This document shows positions 16,045 through 24,600 of a stretch of 41,694 nucleotides of DNA, in pieces. The notes below the pieces were generated by a model. It had not been told where the DNA came from. It worked only from the letters and a program-made list of their open reading frames with translations, and did not search any database. How positions within the stretch are numbered: the first letter of the stretch is position 1; the number at the start of each line of letters is the position of its first letter. The position numbers and the translations under genes were made by a program. The stretch covers positions 1 to 41,694 of the forward strand of contig JAQYVU010000036.1 in the NCBI GenBank assembly GCA_030145385.1, read 5' to 3'. Source of the stretch: Desulfococcaceae bacterium. Its GTDB lineage: Bacteria > Desulfobacterota > Desulfobacteria > Desulfobacterales > Desulfosalsimonadaceae.

Positions 16045-16960
16045 ATTTCGTGCCTGCCGCTGATGACACAAAGTCAGACGCTGAATACGCCGGAGATGGG
16101 TAGGAATAAAAACCTTTTCCGGTTTTTTCGCCCAGCGCACCTTTGTCAACATAGGGTTTCATAAAAGCAGCATTTGCAATCTGCTGCGGGTCTTTAACGA
16201 TTTTAGCCCAGTAGTCGGTCAATTTCCATACCGTATCAAGGCCGATACTGTCCATAATTCCAAACGGCCCCACCGGTGTATGCATCACTCCCATCCAGGC
16301 CCGGTCAACATCTTCAATCGATGCCACATTATTTGCAGCAAGGGTCTGAGCGGACTTAAACAGTTCCATGAGCATGGCATTAAACACATACCCGAAATTT
16401 TCCTTTTTCAGCATGATGGGAATCTGTCCTATACGAACGGCAAATGCCTCGATGATACCGACAACCTCCGGAGACGTTCCCGGATGCGGCATAATATCGA
16501 CAACATTCGTCACCCGTGTATCATGAAAATGAAACGCGGCAAACCGCTCCGGCCGACCGGTGGCTTCCGCGAACATGGACGGCACCAGAGAGGACGTGTT
16601 GGTGGTGAAAATGGCATGGGCCGGGCAGATTTCATTAAACCGGGCAAAAACCTTGCCTTTAAGCTTTGGATCTTCCGGAACGGATTCACTCACAAAGTCT
16701 GCATGTTCCCCTGCTGCCTGGGCATCTGTTGTCATTAAAATTTTTGCTTTAGCCGCATCCGCAGTTTCTTCTGTCAGCCGGCCTTGGGCAATATATGCCT
16801 TTGCCAGCTTATCCAATCGTTTGCCTGCTGCATCCAGCATGTCATTTGCGATATCGTACATCATTACGTCAAAACCGCTGACCGCGCATTGAAAACCGAT
16901 CTGCTGTCCCATGGTGCCGGAACCAATAATCAAAACCGTTTTAATATCTTCCAAATTCAT
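16043..16960 (-). CDS. 3-hydroxyacyl-CoA dehydrogenase (FadB/Hbd-like)
   Basis: This 305-residue enzyme oxidises (S)-3-hydroxyacyl-CoA to 3-ketoacyl-CoA with NAD in beta-oxidation or butyryl-CoA metabolism. The Rossmann motif VLIIGSGTMGQQIG is at residues 10-23. The block SESVPEDPKLKGKVF and the sequence TNTSSLVPS are classic for the family, and the C-terminal dimer domain (ENFGYVFNAML, GVMHTPVGPFGIMD) is complete. The usual HFFNP catalytic-His region reads FHFHDTRVTN, so the substrate pocket may differ from textbook Hbd. AGGAG lies eight bases before the ATG. It is divergent from the acyl-CoA operon at 17311 and shares that regulatory region, suggesting joint control and function. Confidence 0.88.
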   Translation of the reverse strand: MNLEDIKTVLIIGSGTMGQQIGFQCAVSGFDVMMYDIANDMLDAAGKRLDKLAKAYIAQGRLTEETADAAKAKILMTTDAQAAGEHADFVSESVPEDPKLKGKVFARFNEICPAHAIFTTNTSSLVPSMFAEATGRPERFAAFHFHDTRVTNVVDIMPHPGTSPEVVGIIEAFAVRIGQIPIMLKKENFGYVFNAMLMELFKSAQTLAANNVASIEDVDRAWMGVMHTPVGPFGIMDSIGLDTVWKLTDYWAKIVKDPQQIANAAFMKPYVDKGALGEKTGKGFYSYPSPAYSASDFVSSAAGTK

Positions 16961-17011
16961 CTTTTCGCTCCTGTACTATTATCTTAATTGCCATATTTAA
17001 GTCCCGCTGCT

Positions 17012-17084
17012 CTGTCATTGCAAAAAGTAAAACGACGAAGCGATCTCCCTGTTGATGTTAAGATTGCTTCGCTCACAATGACAG
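17012..17084. repeat. REP/BIME-like inverted repeat
   Basis: The outer arms CTGTCATTG / CAATGACAG are perfect. The inner arms GAAGCGATCT / AGATTGCTTC pair with one G-U. This matches the style of GTCATTGCGAGC-type intergenic palindromes common in many bacterial genomes. No U-tract follows, so it is not a typical terminator. Confidence 0.6.
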
Positions 17085-17202
17085 CGAGGGGGTATATTAC
17101 TCCATCGGAACAAATTTGTGTTACTCTCTACAAATAAAAAATTATTTATTCATTTCGGATAATTTTTCATTTGCCATCATTTTTATACAATACGAGAGAC
17201 AA

Positions 17203-17242
17203 GTCAATAAAAAACGAACGCTCGTTCTATTTTTTTATTGAC
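17203..17242. promoter_or_regulatory. Long palindromic operator, TetR-like
   Basis: The left arm GTCAATAAAAAACGAACG is mirrored by the right arm CTCGTTCTATTTTTTTATTGAC, centred on CGAACG-CTCGTTC. AACGAACGnTCGTT-type palindromes are typical of TetR-family regulators of acyl-CoA genes, but no regulator gene lies in this window. It overlaps the -35 of the promoter for the gene at 17311, so bound repressor would block transcription. Confidence 0.65.
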
Positions 17243-17266
17243 AACCATTTCAAAGTCTTTTATTCA
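17238..17266 (+). promoter_or_regulatory. Sigma-70 promoter overlapping operator
   Basis: A perfect TTGACA at 17238-17243 is followed by a 17-base spacer and TATTCA at 17261-17266, about 45 bases before the ATG of the acyl-CoA operon. The -35 forms the right end of the palindromic operator. Confidence 0.55.
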
Positions 17267-17310
17267 TTTAATATCTAAATTCTGAAGGTAAAAAACAGGA
17301 GATACAGAAT

Positions 17311-18021
17311 ATGAGTATCATTTATTTGATCCGTCACGCACAAGCCTCATTCGGCAAAGCCGATTATGATTGTCTTTCAGATCTGGGACAGCGCCAGTCA
17401 AATATTTTAGCCGATCATTTCCAGCACCTGGGAATCGAATTTGATGCGATTTATTCGGGCGGCCAGCTTCGTCATGCGCAGACGTTGGCCGCATACATTG
17501 AAAAATTATCCGAATCTGAAAATAAAACGCCACCCGTCCTTAAAACCGATGCCTTTAATGAATATGATTCGGAAAATATCCTAAAAACCCTGATTCCGGA
17601 AATGATCCGGGAGAAACCGGCGTTTGAAACAGATGTCACGATGATGCTTGGCGACAAACGATCGTTCCAGAAAGTGTATGAACAAGTCATGCGCAAATGG
17701 ATCAATAACGAAAGCGCGGGAAATAAACTGGAAACCTGGAAAACCTATTCCGGCCGGGTGCGCGCCGGGCTGGACAAAATCATGGCCTCAGAGGAAGCGG
17801 GAAAAAAAATTGCGGTGTTTACTTCCGGCGGGCCGATCTCCGTATGTGTTCAAAAAGCCCTGAACCTTTCTGATGAGAATACTTTACAGCTGACCTGGCA
17901 GATCATGAACACATCAATCACCCGGTTAAAGTACAGCGGCAGTCAAATGACGCTGTTCGGGTTTAATGATGTCAACCATCTGGAGCTGGCAAGAGATGGC
18001 GGACTGATCACCTATCGATAA
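17311..18021 (+). CDS. Histidine-phosphatase-superfamily protein lacking the second catalytic His
   Basis: This 236-residue protein starts MSIIYLIRHAQASFG with the phospho-acceptor RHA motif at residues 8-10 and the GGQLRHAQT phosphate-binding block. The second conserved histidine, normally in an SHGG motif, reads TSGG (in VFTSGGPIS), so full phosphatase activity is doubtful or uses another acid/base. It is the first gene of the operon leading to the ACAD, kinase and SDR genes, and AGGAG stands nine bases before the ATG. In such an operon it might dephosphorylate or bind a phosphorylated acyl intermediate. This is inference. The family assignment is clear from the N-terminal half. Confidence 0.82.
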   Translation: MSIIYLIRHAQASFGKADYDCLSDLGQRQSNILADHFQHLGIEFDAIYSGGQLRHAQTLAAYIEKLSESENKTPPVLKTDAFNEYDSENILKTLIPEMIREKPAFETDVTMMLGDKRSFQKVYEQVMRKWINNESAGNKLETWKTYSGRVRAGLDKIMASEEAGKKIAVFTSGGPISVCVQKALNLSDENTLQLTWQIMNTSITRLKYSGSQMTLFGFNDVNHLELARDGGLITYR

Positions 18022-18183
18022 GTTTCTCATGCATGATTTGCCCATCTGCGGTGTTTCAAGGAATTCGCGGTAGACTTGCTGCAGCTTCATCCCTTACGCC
18101 TTGCATATGAACAAATCATGCGATGAGGGGAAAAACAAAATAATATTTTTAAATTACAAATTTCACTCTTTTAAAAGGAGAAT

Positions 18184-19386
18184 ATGATGGATTTTACCAT
18201 TACGGAAAAAATGCAGGTCATTTTAGAAATGATCAATGAATTTGTAGACAAAGAACTGATTCCTTTGGAGCCGGCTTTTCTGACTCAGTCTGCGGCAGAA
18301 ATGATGCCGGTGATCAAAGAGAAACAGAAAAAGGTTAAACAAATGGAGCTGTGGGGTCCCTGCTATCCAAAAGAGCTGGGCGGCGCAGGACTCAACCTCA
18401 TGGAGCATGCCCTGGTTTCAGAGGCTCTGGGACGCTCCCCTCTCGGACATTTTGTTTTCTGGTGCCAGGCACCGGATGTGGGCAACATTGAACTGCTGGA
18501 AATGTTCGGAAACAAAGAGCAGAAAGAAACCTGGCTCCATCCTCTGGTGGCCGGAGACATCCGCAGCTGTTTTTCCATGACCGAGGTGGAACTGGCCGGT
18601 TCAAACCCGCTGATGATGGATACCACGGCAGTCAAAGACGGGGATGATTATGTCATCAACGGCCAGAAATGGTACACCACATCTGCGGACGGGGCGGAAT
18701 TTGCCATTGTGATGGCTAAGACCAATCCGGAGGCGCACCCGTATCTGCAGGCCAGCATGATCATCGTGCCGTGCGACACCCCCGGCTTTAACCTGGTCCG
18801 CAATATCCCGGTGATGGGCCATGCCGGAGACGGGTATTTCAGCCACGCGGAAATTCTCTACCAGAATTGCCGGGTACCGCAAAAAAACCTCATCGGCGAA
18901 GAAGGCCAGGGCTTTGTCCTTGCCCAGGAACGGCTGGGACCGGGACGCATCCACCACTGCATGCGCTGGATCGGCATCTGCAACCGGGCATTTGATCTCA
19001 TGTGCGCCCGGGCCCAGGAACGTGTCATTTCCCCGGACGGCCGGACCCTGGCCACCCGGCAGATTATCCAGTCCTGGATCGCGGAATGTGCGGCGGAAAT
19101 TCAGGCCGCCCGCCTCATGGTCCTGCACGCGGCGTGGCGGATTCATAATGAAGGGGCAAAAGCAGCCCGGAAAGATATTTCCCTGATCAAGTTCAAGGTG
19201 GCCAATGTCATGCAGATGGTTCTCGACAACGCCCTGCAGGTTCACGGCGGCTTAGGCATGACCGATGACACCATCCTGGCGTTCTACTTCCGCCACGAAC
19301 GCGCCGCCCGCATATATGACGGGGCTGATGAGGTCCACAAAGTGTCTGTGGCAAAGCAGATTCTCAAAGACCGCCAAATCAGATAG
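18184..19386 (+). CDS. Acyl-CoA dehydrogenase, ACAD10/11-like
   Basis: This 400-residue FAD-dependent acyl-CoA dehydrogenase shows the N-terminal helical domain, the flavin-binding strand SCFSMTEVELAGSNP (about residues 120-135), INGQKWYTTSADGA, the helix QVHGGLGMTDD, and the C-terminal ARIYDGADEVHKVSVAKQIL. The DGxDEVH ending is typical of the ACAD10/ACAD11 (LvaC-like) branch rather than of short-chain enzymes. ACAD11-type enzymes act on 4-phosphoryloxy-acyl-CoA, made by an APH-type kinase, during 4-hydroxy acid catabolism. Here the APH-like gene follows by eight bases. AAAAGGAG precedes the ATG. The family is certain; the substrate class is inferred from branch and neighbour. Confidence 0.9.
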   Translation: MMDFTITEKMQVILEMINEFVDKELIPLEPAFLTQSAAEMMPVIKEKQKKVKQMELWGPCYPKELGGAGLNLMEHALVSEALGRSPLGHFVFWCQAPDVGNIELLEMFGNKEQKETWLHPLVAGDIRSCFSMTEVELAGSNPLMMDTTAVKDGDDYVINGQKWYTTSADGAEFAIVMAKTNPEAHPYLQASMIIVPCDTPGFNLVRNIPVMGHAGDGYFSHAEILYQNCRVPQKNLIGEEGQGFVLAQERLGPGRIHHCMRWIGICNRAFDLMCARAQERVISPDGRTLATRQIIQSWIAECAAEIQAARLMVLHAAWRIHNEGAKAARKDISLIKFKVANVMQMVLDNALQVHGGLGMTDDTILAFYFRHERAARIYDGADEVHKVSVAKQILKDRQIR

Positions 19387-19394
19387 GAGGATTT

Positions 19395-20462
19395 ATGACA
19401 CACATAGACTCCCCCCGCGACATCCGCACGGGCGAAGAACTGGACACATCGAAACTGGATGCATATATCAAGGATGTCCTGCCGGGCGCAGGCGGTAAAA
19501 TAAATATCCTGCAGTTTCCCAGCGGATTTTCAAACCTGACGTATCTCGTAACTGTCGGGGAGCAGGAATTTATCCTGCGCCGTCCGCCGTTCGGGAAAAA
19601 AGCAAAAACCGCCCATGACATGAAACGGGAATATACGATTCTCAAATCCCTGCACCCGGTTTTCCCCTATGTGCCGGAGCCGCTGGCATATTCCGAGGAT
19701 CCGGAAATCATGGGTTCGCCGTTTTACCTGATGGAACGCATGAAGGGAATTATCTTAAGAAAGGATTTCCCCAAAGGACTGGTTTTAAAAGAAGAAGCCA
19801 TCGCTAAACTGTGTAAAAACTTTATGTCGATCCTAAGCCGTCTTCATCATCTGGATTATAATCAGTGCGGCTTAGACACCCTGGGCAGGCCCGAAGGCTA
19901 TGTCAAACGCCAGGTGGACGGCTGGAGCCGGCGATACCGGGATGCACGCACACCCGATGTGCCGGATTTTGAAAAAGTCATGAACTGGCTGGCAGACAAC
20001 ATGCCGGCAGACTGCCCGAACCCGGGCATCATCCACAATGATTACAAATTCGACAATGTGGTCTTAAATTCCGAAAACCCCCTTGACATCATCGGGGTGG
20101 TGGACTGGGAAATGGCCACCATCGGAGACCCGCTCATGGACTTAGGGGCGTCTCTCGCCTACTGGGTCAATGCCGATGATCCGGATGAGATGCAGCTGAT
20201 CCGTTCCCTTCCCACAAACGTTTCCGGCATGCTTTCACGCAGACAGATCGTTGATTTATACGCAGATATCGCAGGTGTCACCATTGACAAATTTGAGTTT
20301 TATTACTGTTACGGCCTGTTCCGCCTGGCGGTCATTGCCCAGCAGATTTATTACCGGTATTTCCACGGCCAGACCCAGGATGAAAGATTCAAAATGCTGT
20401 CATTTGCCGTGCAGGTTTTGGAAAAGGCGGCTTTAAGGGTGATCGCCGGAAACGGAATTTAA
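19395..20462 (+). CDS. APH-family kinase, ACAD10/11 or LvaA-like
   Basis: This 355-residue aminoglycoside-phosphotransferase-fold kinase has an N-lobe with LTYLVTVGEQEFILRRPPFG (Lys/Arg of the nucleotide pocket) and MKREYTIL. The C-lobe has the catalytic Brenner motif HNDYKFDNVVL (about residues 214-224) and the metal motif VDWEMATIGDPLMDLG (about 236-251). Homologues adjacent or fused to acyl-CoA dehydrogenases phosphorylate the 4-hydroxyl of 4-hydroxyacyl-CoA, for example in levulinate catabolism and mammalian ACAD10/11. It follows the dehydrogenase by eight bases with a perfect AGGAGG-like site, clearly the same operon. Antibiotic resistance is an unlikely reading given this context. Confidence 0.88.
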   Translation: MTHIDSPRDIRTGEELDTSKLDAYIKDVLPGAGGKINILQFPSGFSNLTYLVTVGEQEFILRRPPFGKKAKTAHDMKREYTILKSLHPVFPYVPEPLAYSEDPEIMGSPFYLMERMKGIILRKDFPKGLVLKEEAIAKLCKNFMSILSRLHHLDYNQCGLDTLGRPEGYVKRQVDGWSRRYRDARTPDVPDFEKVMNWLADNMPADCPNPGIIHNDYKFDNVVLNSENPLDIIGVVDWEMATIGDPLMDLGASLAYWVNADDPDEMQLIRSLPTNVSGMLSRRQIVDLYADIAGVTIDKFEFYYCYGLFRLAVIAQQIYYRYFHGQTQDERFKMLSFAVQVLEKAALRVIAGNGI

Positions 20463-20531
20463 CAATTACATATTTTCTCTGTGTTCTCTGTGGTAATATA
20501 TTTTCATAATAATTCAGAAAGGATGAAGAAT

Positions 20532-21287
20532 ATGCTGTCATTTGATTTAAAAGGAAAAATCGCCCTTGTTACCGGCGCCAGCCGCGGAATCGGCCGTTCG
20601 ATCGCCGAAACGTTTGCCGAATACGGTGCGGAAGTAATTCTGGTCAGCCGGAAAATTGAAACCTTAACCGAAGTAGCAGAAACCATTACCGCAAAAGGCG
20701 GCAAGGCGCATCCGGTAGCCTGTCACATGGGAGATATCAATGCCATCAAAGCGCTTTATGAATTTATTGAAAAAACCTATGGCCGCCTGGATATCCTTGT
20801 TAACAACGCGGCGACCAATCCCTATTTCGGAGAAATGGCCGGTGTAGATCAAAGTGTCTGGGACAAAACCTTTGATGTCAATTTAAAGGGCCCTTTTTTC
20901 ATGATCCAGAATGCCATCCCCCTGATGAAAACGGCCGGCGGGGCCATTGTCAATGTATCGTCGGTCAACGGCATCCGGCCGGCCGCGTTCCAGGGGATCT
21001 ATTCTGTCACCAAAGGGGCGCTGATCACCATGACCCAGGCCTATGCCAAAGAACTGGCACCGCATAAAATCCGTGTCAATGCCCTGCTGCCAGGCTTTAC
21101 AGATACCAAATTTTCATCCGCCCTCATGCAGCAGGATGAAATATATAAACATGTCGTCGCTCAGATTCCATTGGGCCGGCATGCCGAACCGGAAGAAATG
21201 GTCGGGGCCGTCTTATACCTGGTGTCTGAGGCATCATCTTATACCACCGGGACATGTATTACCTGTGACGGCGGACTTTTGGCATAA
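20532..21287 (+). CDS. Short-chain dehydrogenase/reductase (SDR)
   Basis: This 251-residue classical SDR has the nucleotide motif TGASRGIGRS, NNAATNP, the catalytic Ser in NVSSVNG and YSVTK (Tyr and Lys of the YxxxK motif), plus the C-terminal GTCITCDGGLLA. The start is placed at ATG 20532, because AAAGGA ends eight bases upstream; earlier in-frame starts (20481, 20523) lack a site. In the lva-type pathway an SDR interconverts 4-keto- and 4-hydroxyacyl-CoA, so this gene completes a keto-reduction, phosphorylation and dehydrogenation/elimination set. 3-Hydroxyacyl-CoA oxidation is the obvious alternative. Confidence 0.9.
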   Translation: MLSFDLKGKIALVTGASRGIGRSIAETFAEYGAEVILVSRKIETLTEVAETITAKGGKAHPVACHMGDINAIKALYEFIEKTYGRLDILVNNAATNPYFGEMAGVDQSVWDKTFDVNLKGPFFMIQNAIPLMKTAGGAIVNVSSVNGIRPAAFQGIYSVTKGALITMTQAYAKELAPHKIRVNALLPGFTDTKFSSALMQQDEIYKHVVAQIPLGRHAEPEEMVGAVLYLVSEASSYTTGTCITCDGGLLA

Positions 21288-21678
21288 CACGAGCAGAGCA
21301 ACCCAGAAACGGCGTTATTCACCTGTTGAAGCAGCACGCTGCGTCTTAATAGCTGAAATGCCTTATGTCTGAATCGATCCAACTCATGTAAAAACCCGGA
21401 TAGCAACCTGTTGGAAATATTAGGGAGGGCGTAAAGCCCTCCCCTACATAGGATTTAAGAATCTTGCCGTAGGGGCGGGGTTTATCCCCGCCCGTTATAT
21501 GTTAGATTAGATACGTCACCATATATAAATATACATACCTAACAGCATATTATCTCAGCTTTCTCACAAAATAAAAGCGATTCGCAAAACGCAAACTTCT
21601 GATTTTATAGTTTTTTTGCTTCATGCGCACCGGGCTGTATCGCCATATACCAATTAAATACACAAAAGGGGCAACACC
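21288..21678. other. Intergenic region before carboxylase gene
   Basis: About 390 bases with two strong G/C hairpins (21423-21493, listed separately). No coding region is visible. The stretch 21500-21660 is AT-rich and presumably holds the promoter for the carboxylase, but no clear hexamer pair was found. Confidence 0.55.
21423..21493. repeat. Paired GC-rich hairpins, REP-like
   Basis: Hairpin one is GGGAGGGC-GTAAA-GCCCTCCC (21423-21443). Hairpin two is GGGCGGGG-TTTAT-CCCCGCCC (21473-21493). Both carry the TAGGGG/GTAGGGG edge seen in widespread intergenic palindromes, and a third related stem lies after the carboxylase gene (25132). They may attenuate transcription between the SDR and carboxylase genes. 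Confidence 0.65.
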
Positions 21679-24600
21679 ATGAAAAACATGAAAATCCTGG
21701 TGGCAAACAGGGGGGAAATCGCGGTGCGCATCCTGCGTGCGGCAGCAGAATTAAACATTCCCACGGTGGCGGTATATTCGGAAGATGACGCGGCTTCCCT
21801 TCACCTTCGCCTGGCCGATGAAACCGCTGCCCTGCCTCAAAAAGGCGTTGCAGCGTATTTAAACATTGAGCAGATAATTGAGGCAGCTAAAAAAGTTGAC
21901 TGCTCCGCCATTCACCCCGGTTACGGTTTTCTGGCGGAAAATCCACAATTCGCCCGCCAATGTGATTCCGAAGGCATCATTTTTATCGGTCCGGCCGCAG
22001 ACACCCTCGCACTGTTTGGCGATAAAACCCGGGCACGCGATCTGGCGAAGAAGTGCGGCATCCCGATTATTTCCGGCACCGTCGGCCCCACCTCCCTTGC
22101 GCAGGCAAAAGATTTTTTTACATCCCTCGGAAACAACGGGGCAATCATGATCAAGTCACTTGCCGGCGGCGGCGGCCGGGGCATGCGCCCGGTATACCGC
22201 ATTGAAGACATGGACGAAGCCTGGCATCTCTGCCAATCCGAAGCCCTTGCCGCTTTTGGCAATAAAGACGTCTATGTGGAGAAGCTCATCCGCCGGGCCC
22301 GGCATATTGAAGTGCAGATCATTGGAGATGGAAGGGGCGGCAGGGCCGATGGCGATTTTGGTAAAGGTTCCGGCAATGTCTCCCATTTGTGGGAGCGCGA
22401 ATGTACATTGCAGCGCTGCAACCAGAAAATTATGGAAATCGCTCCCAGCCCTTCCATCGATCAAAGCCTGCGGGAGCAGCTGACCGATGCTGCAGTCCGC
22501 CTGGCCGAAGAAGTCAAATACAAGGGACTTGCCACTGTTGAATTTTTAGTAGACCCATATACTAAAACAGGGGCTGAAACAAACGCTGAAACTGAAACAA
22601 GCGCCAACGCTTTTTATTTTCTGGAAGTCAACCCGCGCCTCCAGGTGGAGCATACAATAACCGAGGAAGTGACCGGCATTGACCTGGTAAATGCCCAAAT
22701 TCAAACCGCTTTCGGAAAAACCCTGGCGGATTTGGGACTGCAGCAAAACCAAATCGTGCCACCAATTGGTTATGCCGTTCAGCTTCGCGTCAACATGGAA
22801 GAAATTGATAAAAATGGAGACATCCGGCCGTCCGCCGGAACACTCAGAGAATTCAGCCCGCCTCTGGGCCCCGGAGTCCGAGTGGATACTTTCGGGTATC
22901 CGGGGTATGTCACCAGCCCGGCCTTTGATTCATTGCTGGCCAAGCTGATCTGCCGGTCACGCACCTCAGAGTATGCAGATGTCCTGGCAAAAGCTTACCG
23001 GGCCCTGTGCGAGTTTCAGATTACCGGCGTTAACACCAATATCCCGATGCTGCAAAACCTTCTCACCCACCCGGATGTTTGCGCAAACAATGTGACCACC
23101 CGATTTGTGGAAGATCATATCAAAACCCTTGCAGATACGGATCATTCGAATCACGCGCCCTTATTTTCTGACGCCAGCAATCCCTCCGGCACTAAAACAA
23201 ATTCCCTGCCGAAAACCAAAACGGGAACTAAACCGGAAACTAAACCGGAAACTAAACCGGAAACACCCGGCCGCGACATACAGAGACCTGAAAACACGAA
23301 AGTCGTGCATGCCCCTATGCTGGGAACCATAGTCAGCATTTCGCCTGCCGAAGGGGATCTGGTGCACCAGGGCCAGACCATTGCGGTTATGGAAGCCATG
23401 AAAATGCATCATATTATTGAAGCCCGGATCAGCGGCATTATCCGCATGATCTGCGCCGGCGAAGGGGACACGCTGGTCAAGGGTCAGGCCATCCTTTTTA
23501 TTGAACCCAGGCAAGTGGCAGATTCAGACACAGCCGCTGAAAAAGTGCAAAATCCGGATGACATCCGACCGGATCTGGAAGAAGTGATTGCTCGGCACCG
23601 AATCGGACTCGATGAAGCACGGCCGGATGCAGTGGAAAAACGCCGGAAAACCGGGCAGCGGACCGCCCGGGAAAATATTGCCGACCTGGTGGACCCGGAC
23701 AGTTTTATCGAATACGGTGCACTGGCGGTGGCTGCGCAGCGGCGGCGAAGGTCTTTGGATGACCTGATCAAAAAAAGTCCGGCCGACGGCCTGATCACCG
23801 GTATCGGAAGTGTGAATGGTGAATTATTTGACGCAGAACAATCCCGGTGCATGGTAATGTCCTATGATTATACCGTTATGGCAGGCACCCAGGGAGGATT
23901 CAACCATATGAAAACCGACCGCCTGCTGGGCCTTGCGGAACAATGGAGACTTCCCCTGGTGCTGTTTGCCGAAGGCGGCGGCGGCCGGCCGGGTGATGTG
24001 GATATAATGAACTTGAAAGTCGCCGGGCTGGATCTGGATACATTTACACGATACGCCCGGCTCAGCGGCCTGGTTCCCCTGGTGGGCATCGTATCCGGCC
24101 GGTGCTTTGCCGGCAACGCGACCCTGCTCGGCTGCAGTGATGTGATTATTGCCACGCGAAATGCCAACATCGGCATGGGCGGACCGGCTATGATTGAAGG
24201 GGGCGGGCTGGGAAAATGCCGGCCCGATGATATCGGTCCCGTTGACATCCAGGCCCCCAACGGCGTGGTGGACATTGTGGTGGCAGATGAGGCTGAGGCG
24301 GTAAAAACAGCCAAAAAGTACCTGTCCTATTTTCAGGGCTCCATATCTGAATGGGAATGCTCGGACCAGCGGCTCCTGCGCCAATGCATTCCGGAAAACC
24401 GTTTGCTGGCTTATGATATCCGAAACGTGATCACCTGCCTGGCAGACACAGATTCCGTTCTGGAACTGCGCAAAGCATTCGGCACCGGGATTGTCACCGC
24501 CTTTATCAGAATCGAGGGAACACCGTTCGGCGTGATGGCAAACAATACGCTGCATCTGGGCGGTGCCATTGACGCAGACGCGGCCGACAAGGCCTCCCGG

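Larger units (their letters stand above)
16961..17310. other. Divergent regulatory region of acyl-CoA genes
   Basis: This stretch of 350 bases contains an inverted-repeat element (17012-17084), a long palindromic operator (17203-17242) and a promoter whose -35 overlaps that operator (17238-17266), all listed separately. No coding signal is present. Confidence 0.7.

Noticed and set aside
17012-17084. Inverted repeat as a terminator of the divergent region
   Set aside because: No U-tract follows, and it lies between divergent starts where no transcript needs to end.
18601-19245. Minus-strand open frame opposite the acyl-CoA dehydrogenase
   Set aside because: Antisense shadow of a well-supported ACAD; no recognisable protein family.
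23227-23262. Tandem repeats as a CRISPR-like array
   Set aside because: Three 12-base units without spacers, in frame within a coding sequence.
23824-24555. Minus-strand open frame opposite the carboxyltransferase domain
   Set aside because: Antisense shadow caused by high GC in third positions of the carboxylase gene.
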